DNA from: Dipteris shenzhenensis
Taxonomy: Eukaryota; Polypodiophyta; Polypodiopsida; Gleicheniales
Length of the DNA stretch: 64,000 nucleotides
Assembly (NCBI GenBank): GCA_047967505.1
Contig: CM106540.1
Direction: 5' to 3' (one strand)
Positions 26,601 to 36,900 of the stretch are shown here, piece after piece. Position numbers and translations under genes: made by a program. The notes beneath the pieces were generated by a model. The model made no database searches. It was not told the origin of the DNA and worked only from the letters and a program-made list of their open reading frames with translations. Every line of letters begins with the position of its first letter. The stretch's first letter is position 1.

Positions 26601-29600
26601 TGCTTGAAGGGGAGTTTCCCTCAATAGTGTGGACTCCATGTGCTAGTCATTGCCTTAACCTTCTCATGGAGGACATAGGTAAATTGCCGTGGGTAAAGAC
26701 CATTGTGAGTGACGCTTGCTCCATTGTGAGCTTCATCTTTTCCAAAAACAAGCTTCTTGCCATCTTTCGTATCTACTCCGACTTGGAGCTGAAGAAGCCA
26801 TCATAGACACGATTTGCTGCTATGTGTCTACTTCTTGAGCGGCTCTATGACGTTCAAAACAAGCTTCAAAAGACGATCATGGTCGATGAATATAACGAAT
26901 GGCTTGAAGGAGACTCAAGTGCAACTCAATAAGATGCTAAAGACATTCAACGGCTTTGCTTGAAAGAGTCTTTTTGGTAAGAGGTGAAGGCCATTGCCAT
27001 TGCCATTACACCCTTGTACAAGGTATTATGCATGTCGGACATGGAGGGGGCTACTCTAGGGCTTTTCCATCACTAAATGAAAGAAGCCATTGCGGAGATT
27101 AGCGCCTCCACCATTCTAGATACGGATATTAGTCCGTCATGGTAACTTATAAACCTACAATCCTAATATCGAATCTTGTTTCTTTGATTTTGAATGTTAA
27201 CTAATAATCTCTCGAGTCTAACTTATTGTTATTCTTTGGGCACTAGTGATATCTTGGATACCACACCAAAGCGGAATGACATCCTCTTTCTTGTCAACAA
27301 GAGGTGGAAGTGGATGAAATGACCCATCCATGGTTTGCTGCTCTCATGCATCCCGCTTTCAAGGCCCCCCCTCTCTTTACGAACGAGAACTTGGCCTCTG
27401 ATAAAGACTCATATCTTCCTAAAGCATTGCATGAGGGTCAAAATGAAGAGATCATCAATTTAAGGAGCAGCTCTAATGACATTCTGCCTTCCTACCTATC
27501 AAATGGTGGTCATCATGTGATCAACAGCTGCTGCTCCCCGCTCCTCCTGCTGCCCTCCTTCTTCTTGCTCCCCTCCTTGCTGCCCCCTCCCTCCCCTCCT
27601 TGCTGCCTCCTCCCTCCCCTCCCCCCTACCTACTGCTCTCCCCACCTCCCCCCGACTCCCCTCCCTCTCTCCCCTTCTCTACCTCCTGCGCTGCTGCAGC
27701 CCCCCCCATGCTGCTGCCAGCTCCTCCCCCGCGTATTGCCTCCTCCCCCGCACGCTGCCTCCTCCCTCCCCTCCCCCCTACCTGTTGCTCCCCCCGCCTC
27801 CCCCCTGCCTCCTCTCCCTCTCTCCCCTTCTCTACCTCCTGCGCTAACTTGCGTATGTTACGCAATATGCATGAGATGCCTATGGCTAGACATGTAGACT
27901 TTTCAACTTCCTATATTGTAAACTCATATTTGCTCTCCATACTTATAAGTTGTACACAATGGTACTTGACACTTGACACTTGTAAGTTGTAGGTCTTAAC
28001 TTCTAACTACAGTCCACACGTTAAATTTTTAGGTAAATGTGGATGAGTAAGCTATCGACGGCAAATAAGTTTAGAAGTGTCACCAGAGAGCGCGATCTAG
28101 AGTAGGACTAGATTTTCAGGGACCTCTACTTAGAGCTGGAGGAGACAGATCCACGAGTGTCACACACTCGCATTGGGAGAAGGGTCACCGTTCCAGTTGG
28201 TGGCACTCGTGGGTGCCAGAGCATCCACAACCCGTATTAGGACATTCGTGCCATTGACTCCCCGAACCTATGTGAGGCGCAGCTCCGGGAGCATATCAAC
28301 CACATCCGTTGTTGAGGACACCCCTATGGCTAGAGAGCCGGAGTTTGATGAGGAGGGCCATGTTCTTATTGAGGGTGACCTAGGCCCTAGGCTCTTGATT
28401 GTAGTAGTAAAGCTTTTTGTAAAACTTTTTGCATCTATGTCAGACCTTGGTCCCCCTTTTTGTACTCATTACTTTATGTCACGAGTCACGACTCGCTACT
28501 ATTTGTAATGATATATCTTCAATCCTTTTGATATGAATCATGAATCATGTTATATCTTCGGTCCTTTTAAGTTTTGCAAATTGCACCTATGCAACATGTA
28601 GAATGTTTGTGTTTTAACTTTCAAGAATCAAGTCATGGACATCTTCTAAGCATTGAATCAAGAAAAGCTTGTCCTTACTCTAAAACTCTAAAATATATCT
28701 CTCTTTTTTTTTGTATCGAATGTACCATCGAGCGTATGCTCAATATTTTTTAGTTCTTTTAGTACCGCACTAATATCGAATGGTACGTATCGAACGTGAT
28801 CGGACGTGTCAACCATGCCCCACCCATCCGCCATACCCTCTTAATTCTATGCTCAACTACCCCAAGAGTAGTGGCCACAAATGCAATCACATCGCTCATC
28901 GATGTAGCCTTAGAGCGTGGAATACCATAGACTCTGATGTTGAGAGCCTTACTGGCTCTCTGCTGCTGTTCCATGAGAGTGGCCGAAACGGTTGCCTTCG
29001 CAGGTTCCCGTTTGGCCACGTCTACCCATCTGAATGTCTCATTGATTACAGATTGCATACTCACGATCTGTGCCTCGACCACTAGGGTACTCCTTGGGAC
29101 TGCATGGATGGCTGCTACCTCCTGTCGAAGCTGTGGGACAGTGTATGACATCTCCGATGTAGGTGACATTGGTAATGGAGTGGATGGGGAGATTGTAACT
29201 GTAGCGGGAGAAGGAGAGAGAGAGGAGATCGGTGTCGACTCCTCTGTCGCGGGAGAAGAGGAGGAAGTCAATGTTGCGAACCCCCTGTCATGGGTATGTC
29301 TGTAGATGAAGAAGTAGATGAAGCCATGGCTGAAGTTGAGGTAGATCCCGTTTTATGAGTTGTTGCTATCCACTCCAAGTCCACTCTGATTTAAGTGCTT
29401 ATTCACATCCTCGAGCTTTAATTGTGTCTATTGGTTTCTTTCTTGATTTTGTCTTTGTCTTTCTCCCCTTTTTCCATTTCGAAAGTTGAATGCTGTTATC
29501 CTGTAGCTTTTTCCTTGTTTTTTTTGCAGGTCTTAGTGTGGGGGCATGATGAGCTCCCCCATTGTCAGAAGGAGGGTTGTCATCAGAGAAGAGAGTAAGT

Positions 29601-30915
29601 CAGGGTAAGGAAGTGGTTAGGCGAGTGAGGGTGTGGTTGAGGGAGAGGTGAGTGGGGTGGGGTGTGGGCAGCAACAAGTGGGTGAGGGAGAGGGGCAGTA
29701 GGTGAGGGCGGAGGGACTGAGCGGGTGAGGGCTGAGGGGCGCACTGGGAGAAGATGTGTGGGTGGAGGGAGGAGCTAGGCGCGGGCTGAGGAGCTCCAGA
29801 GACATGTAGATGCACTACTAGCTTTTTGCGAGTCTCATGACTTAAGGGTCAACCTAGGTAAAACCAGGGTTATGATCTTCAACCAGAGCAGTTGCACACA
29901 GAGAGCAGTTTACTTTTGACGGGGCACCAGTTGAGATCGTTTCATCACACATACTTGGGAGTTCTGTTTTCAGGACCTATCTTCATGATGAGACCGGCGA
30001 TGCAAGCCCGCCTGAGTCTCTTCCTTGGCCCGGCTTGAGAGACAGTGCTTCCACTCGCACTTTCAGGACCTGCAGACCAAGGTTGCGGGCATGTATGGTA
30101 GCCCTTGTTGGGGACCAGACCTCTTCGACACAGAGTGGACTCGAGTGGAGAGATTACAGGTTCTACTCTCACAGATGATACGCAGCAAGCCATCTGTCCC
30201 TCATCAGATCATCCAAGTTGAGTTCGGGGCATCTTCTCTGCAGTTAGATGCGACATTCCAGACTATCACTTATCTCTACCAAGTGTGTGCGTACGGCTCA
30301 TGTACCTTAGGTCACGGTTAGCAGAGAGGCAGAGACCTTGAGACCGAGATGCGACACCCCAGGTAGAGGATAGACGCACATATCACACTCACTGACATCT
30401 CCTCTCTCTTCAGACCTAGGGTGCAGCCGATCGGGGTTATAGTGGTGCTCGTCATACGTCGGATAGTGGCCAAGAGGGCACGACAGGTTATTCATCTAGA
30501 TAGTAGACAACGATCCATTACGGGCTTCTTGCCTGCACTGCCTAGTCTGCCGTTGGGTGTATCTTGATGTTCTATATGCCTTTTGTATTGTATTGGATTA
30601 GACCGTGTCTCCACATGAGGATGATGATGCACGGATGGCTGCATAGGTTTATGGTGGACATGTACTATGATATCACTGACTATGTCTACATAGTTTTCTA
30701 GCATGGGTTAGGATGCTCGCTTAGTAGCTCTACCCTTTTGCTCATTGTATCAGTTTTTTCTTCAGTCTCATAGACCCATCGGTCTTTAGTAGACTTTAAA
30801 AAATTCTCTCTCTCTCTCTCTCTTTCTCTCTCATAGACCAAGACTCCTCTCTTGGACTCTTTGGACCGACCAACAGGTATGTTTGGTAGCTCTTGTTGGA
30901 GGCTAGATTAATAAA

Positions 30916-30977
<62 letters not shown>

Positions 30978-33900
30978 CCCAAGACTTTTCTTTTTGACTC
31001 TTTGGTATGACCAGCAGGTATGTATGGCAGCTCTTGTTGGAGTCCAGATCTATCAGAGATGGAGTGGGCTCGAGTTAAGATGTAAAAGACTTCGTCTATT
31101 CTCGTCTTTTCTCTAAGCCTAAATCTCTACTCGTCGTTAAAATAATCACGGGCGATGGCTTTTCTGTTATTCCACCCAGCGATTTCTCTAAGGATAGATA
31201 ATCTTTAGATTACGTACGTTATTTCATACCTATCCAAGAGACCCTCAATTCCCTAGATAGTTCTCCTTGCCAAATGTCATCAATTTAGCCTCTCCACTTG
31301 GTGCACCTTTTTACCCCTCTCTTGGGGCACATTAAAACCACTTGCCCCTTGGCATTATTGCACATTTAGGTGCACCTAGGCCTTAGCACTCAGAACTATC
31401 TAGTCAATGCCATGAGCTTTAGGCCAGAAGCTCTGGACAAACTCGTCCACTTTTTGAGTTTCTCTTATCTCGGTCATTAGAGCACTCTCTAATACCGTGA
31501 AACTCAGGTTGTGCATAATGCGAGACAACGCATCAGCAACCTTATTGTCTTTTCCTCTTCGGTACCGAATCGTCAGATTAAACTCCTGCATGAGCTCTGC
31601 CCACCTAGCTTGGCGGCCCCTCAAGTCAGGCTGTTTACAAAAATGTTTCAGAGTATCATGATCTACATCCACATAAAACTCTGAACCATACAGATAATGC
31701 CTCCATGTTTTCAAAGCATGGATAACTGCATACAACTCCAATTCATGAGTTGGCCAATTCCTTTGAGAGGGAGAAAGCTTCTTGCTTTCAAAGGCTACTG
31801 GCCTTCCCTCTTGAAGGAGAACTGCTCCTACCGCAATGCCACTTGCATCGGTTTCTAGGAACAACAGTTTTTGGGGATCAACTATTTTTAACACCAGTCC
31901 TGAGACCACAGCTTGTTTTATGGTGTTAAAACTTTCCTGTTGATTCTGTCCCCAAATAAAAGGTACTTTATCTGAGGTCAGATCAGTCAATGGCGATACT
32001 ATTCCGGAATATCCTTTGATATGCCTTCTATAAAACTGGACAAATCCCAAGAATGATCGCAACGCGGTTAGACTCTGAGGGATTGGCCAAGTTAGTATCG
32101 CAGCCACTTTCTTCGGATCCATTTCTACCCCCTGTGGAGTAATTATGAACCCTAAGTACTCAAACTCATTCTATAGGGAGGTCTATTTACAGGTTCTGCC
32201 CCCGGGATCAGTTCAATCTTATGCTGAACTTTTCGCTCTGGAGGTAACCCATAAGGTAGTTTATCCCTAAAACATTCAGAGAATTCCTATGTTATAAGAT
32301 TAGCCAGCTTGGCCATCTCACCACTTTGCGTAACATCAGTGCTAGCCGAAGAATCATCCACCGGCTCTACCGATGCTGTGCAAAGGAATAAAAACTCTAC
32401 TTGAGCCTTTCTGATTTCCATCACGGAAACCAACGGTCCCTGAGGTATATCTTTTTCACCTCGCAAGACATAAAGCACATCATTCATCTGGAATTGATAT
32501 ACGTGCTTTTTCCAATCAATGGCTGGATTCTTCCTAGAATGCCATGCCATTCCCAGGGCTATATCTGCATGAGCAAGCTTGGTCATTTCAAAATCAAGCT
32601 TCTCAGCATAGTCCTGAATCCGAAGCTCCAACTGGGTAACCCTTTGGTCCCATACTTCAGTTGAACTTCCATCTGCCATCCGGACTGTATACGCATAGTC
32701 AGATGGACTTGTCTTTAATTTCAGCCTCTTCACGAGCTTGGAGTTAATCACATTGTGAGTTGACGCCGAGTCAAACAACACAATGACATCATGACTGGCT
32801 ACATGCCCTTTCATTTTAACCGTATCATTAAAGGCCGTATACCCCGTTGCTGCGGGCTTAGATAGGATGTTATCAGGTGCACTCGTCACTAACTTAGCAA
32901 CAGATACACATAACAAACAAGGTACTAACCTCTGAGAAGGTCCCGCCAGTTGCATCTGCTCTGGCATCCTCATAGTTCAGGGCTACTGCTATAGATTCAT
33001 CTAATGTAGTCACATACTTAGCCCGAACTTCCATTTTGATCTTGTCGTTCAATCCATAGATATAGTCTTTTAACTGAACCGACATAGGGAGAGGGTCTGT
33101 TATTTTCATGACACATTCCCTGAATTTGTCAGTGTACTCTGCCACTAACAGACTCCTCTGATGAAGATTTCTATAAGCATCCCAAGCTCGGGATTCTTCA
33201 TCAGGTGGAAGAAAGTGTTTCTTGAATTCAGCTTTAAACCCTTCCCAGGTGGTTGGAGCAACTTGATCCTTCTGTTGCTTTATCCACCATCTGTCCGCTG
33301 CCTCAATAAACAGGTGTGTGGCCTTGCGGATTTTCTTTAGATCGGATCTAATCTCACAAATGGCGAAGGCTTCTTCCCACTTGTGTAACCAAACCTCGAT
33401 CACATCAGAGCTGCGCTCGGTCATCCGACCAGCGTACTTCTCCGGTCTATAATTAGCAATATTAGGCACTTTGACCCTTGCGCGCTCTAAGGAATGTATA
33501 CTGGGCTCTGGCTCTGCTGGAGCTTTGCCCTTTTCAATCCTAGACGGTCTAGCCGACAAAGCTTGCACCATCTCCCTGATCTCATTTTGACCAGCATTCA
33601 CTTGAAGCTGCTGGTTCATAATCTGCTGTAAAGCATCCTCTAATATCGAAATCCTACCAATCAAAGTAGGTGGTGCCTGATGTGATATTTGTTGTGTAGA
33701 CTGTACTCTAGACTCACTAGGATTCACTCTTGAATTCTGCCCTTCTGCTTCCATAGGTTCACAATGGAAGATGGGGTTTTTTTTAAAAAATAAAATAAAA
33801 TAAATAACCCAAATAACCAATATATACACCCTTCACTTCTGTTCCGTTTTCCTGTTTTTTTTTCTCTTCTACAGTGCAGAAATCACAGGACCATATGAAA

Positions 33901-36900
33901 ACAAAAAAAAAACTGCACGGAAAGAAAGAGCTCCCTGATCTTTGCGACGATGCCAGCTACTCTTTCCCAGACGTACAATTTCCCTTCCAATTAGGCTGTG
34001 CAAAGGTCTTAGAATGCCTCGCAGCCGATGCTTCTGTAGAACAGCAAGCAAGATGAAACCAAATATGCCGTTGTTGATCGACGTGACGCCTTCACGTTAC
34101 GTGAACTACCATTGTGCTCCAAAATCAGTTTTTTTTTTTCCAGCTGCATAGCCTAGTTTCGTCAACGGCCACTTTGCGCTAGTCTCGTCCACCTCCTAAA
34201 TCTCTGCGCTGCCTTACGTCGATTTCCAAGCAAACGTCAAATTATGCACCTACGCCTTCACCGACGAATATCCACGTCAACGACCCTCTTCCAAAAGGTA
34301 TCGACGACCGCTCGAATTCGACATCTTCGTTTACCCGTCACCTGCGACTGGGTTTCTTCTCACGCTAACAGCCTTCGTAGGCCACGGTGGCCATTCTCTC
34401 ATTCAGAACGTCAACTTTCCGTCGATCTCCTCGTAGCCTCCCGTCACCCTCCGGGAACCTTGCGCTCCATCGCTTCATCTCTTCACGAATCCCCCTTCCA
34501 TCCTCTAGCCTTGCTCTGATACCGAAATGTAAAAGACTTCGTCTATTCTCGTCTTTTCTCTAAGCCTAAATCTCTACTTGTCGTTAAAATAATCACGGGC
34601 GATGGCTTTTCTGTTATTCCACCCAGCCATTTCTCTAAGGATAGATAATCTTTAGATTACGTACGTTATTTCATACCTATCCAAGAGGCCCTCAATTCCC
34701 TAGATAGTTCTCCTTGCCAAATGTCATCAATTTAGCCTCTCCACTTGGTGCACCTTTTTACCCCTCTCTTGGGGCACATTAAGACCACTTGCCCCTTGGC
34801 ATTATTGCACATTTAGGTGCACCTAGGCCTTAGCACTCAGAACTATCTAGTCAATGCCATTCCGCCCTCACCTAGGACCTTGGCAGTTACTTCTCTTGAC
34901 CATTTCAATTACGCACATTAACTATTACAAAAGTCGGTCATCTAAGAGAAAATGCCCACCGATCTATCCGAGGTCATGCTATCCCGGCTAGAGCATAACA
35001 TAAGAGGCTTTAGATTCTCATGCTTTCACGGATGATTTGCAGTAAGCCTTCAGTTCCACATAAGATAGTTTTGGAAATTGGCTCACCATAGGGAGCACTT
35101 TGTGCGCTTCTAGGGAGATCGAGTTAGAGCCCGAAGACGTTAATACATACATCTTTCTCTCTTTCTGGCACACATCCTGTTCTGGCTTGGTAATTTATGT
35201 AAATATAGACTGATTAAAACATGCAAATTGTGTGCTCTCTGATTTTCTCTTTGGTATTTGAACAAGCAACAAGTAAAATAGACGTTTTTGAAAAGACTGG
35301 GCACAAAGATGAAATACAGCATCAGGTTTATATGTGCTGATCTGAAATTAAAGTGTGGCTGAGAACTGTACCTTCTTTTGGTTTTAGTCATGAACTTATG
35401 GGTGTCTAATGAATGTATGCATGCAGTTTATACAACCTCAAGATCATGAGAAGCTAGCACAAGCAGAATTAGTTGTGATCGATGAAGCTGCTGCAATTCC
35501 TTTGCCTCTAGTCAAGGCATTACTAGGGCCTTACTTGGTCTTCCTCTGCTCTACTGTCAATGGGTAACGAACATTGATCCTTTTATTACTGGAAATATAT
35601 ACGTTGCTATTGCTATCGTTGTGTCCAGACTTGCCACTCAGGTACTGATTGTTTTGTTGTTTATTGAATGACAGATATGAAGGCACAGGGCGATCTTTAT
35701 CTTTAAAGCTTATTCAGCAGCTTCGAGAACAGGGTCAAAAACTTCCTGCTGAGAATGGGCCATTGTCTGGGCAAGTCTCTGGTATGATACTAACAAGAGA
35801 GCTGATAACCTTTGGAGCTTGAATTTAGTTCTTCTGCTACAGTTGTCATTTCAGATGAGTCAGTTGATATATTTCAGTAAAGGTTGCTTGCTGGTCTAGT
35901 AACACAGCCATTGAGAAAACAAGACTTGGACTCCAGTCATTAAAAAAATTCTAAATTAAATTGTATTTGTTTTGTACAGTGTCTCCAGAAATGTCCTGTA
36001 TATAATATTATTACTACAGAGATAGTTTTCATCCCATCTATGACTGTCTATAATGGTGTTTTTTTTTGACGAAACCTGCTATTTATGTTTCTGAATAAGG
36101 CAGTGCGACATCTGGAGTTACAGAGATTGAAGGAAAAAAATATATTTTTGGAAGTGAAGTTGAATCAAAGCTCGATCTTTTGAGCGATGTATTGGGTAAG
36201 AGCTATGGCTCTTGCCTTTGGCGCTATAGTGATCAAAGATACAGCTAGATGACCTTGGAGTCATTACCTTTAGCTGAATATAACACTTACAAGGTTTTCC
36301 AGTTCACAAAATGAACTTGGCTCGGCATTCAAAACGTGTGAGATCAAGAATATCCTGGTGCCAGAGATGCTATCCTATTACCAGAGCTGATAGTGCATTG
36401 AAAATAAAAATGATAGTCAGAACTAGTGTCATTATTTTGCAAATCCTGTCACTAGAGCTGAATCGTGCATTCAGAAGGACAATTGCTGTAGTCTTGACTG
36501 GTCCTCTAAGAGGCTTGCCAATATTTACTACTTGATTTATAAACGTGATTGGGCAGCAGACTACCCAGCTGGCCTGTCAAGGCTGACTGGTTGAAAAGTT
36601 CTTATCAACTCAAACATAGTGGTTGTGCATTAGATACATTGACTTTGAAAGGTATTGTTAGAGTTCTTATAGAATCAGGTATGATTGCAGAAGTTGCATA
36701 AATGGCATCCGGAGCCAGGCATCTCCCAGTGGGAGAATAAGGGTTTGACAAGCAATATTAACTTAAATTTTTAGTAAGTGAGGTAGTTGGGGCATAAATG
36801 TTAGCCGGTTCCGGTTTGGAGAGCAGATGCTTTAGTGTAGAAGGCAGTGTGTTTCATGTAGATGAGAAGAAAGAGAGGAAAGTATTGTTTAACAAGCGTA

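Larger units (their letters stand above)
31081..34859 (-). mobile_element. Young, internally deleted Ty3/gypsy retrotransposon
   Basis: Two 332-bp LTRs (31081-31412 and 34528-34859) differ at 4 sites by hand count (about 1.2%). Between them lie, on the minus strand, a primer site, gag, protease, and an RT C-terminus with RNase H. The RT palm with its catalytic box and the whole integrase are missing, so it would need enzymes from a relative. At 3.8 kb it is well under the usual length of a complete gypsy element. No matching 5-bp target duplication is visible (left flank taaga, right flank ttccg). It sits in NAT10 intron 9. Confidence 0.9.

Noticed and set aside
27304-27897. 197-codon Pro/Ser/Leu-rich protein
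   Set aside because: Two thirds of it is the pyrimidine repeat, which is open in other frames too; only the first part has weak hAT resemblance.
34860-34869. Target duplication for the gypsy element
   Set aside because: The five bases left (taaga) and right (ttccg) do not match; no shift of the LTR boundary produces a match.
36101-36195. Alternative exon 12 acceptor at cag 36101-36103
   Set aside because: It would put the exon out of frame with exon 13; the aag acceptor one codon earlier keeps all phases.
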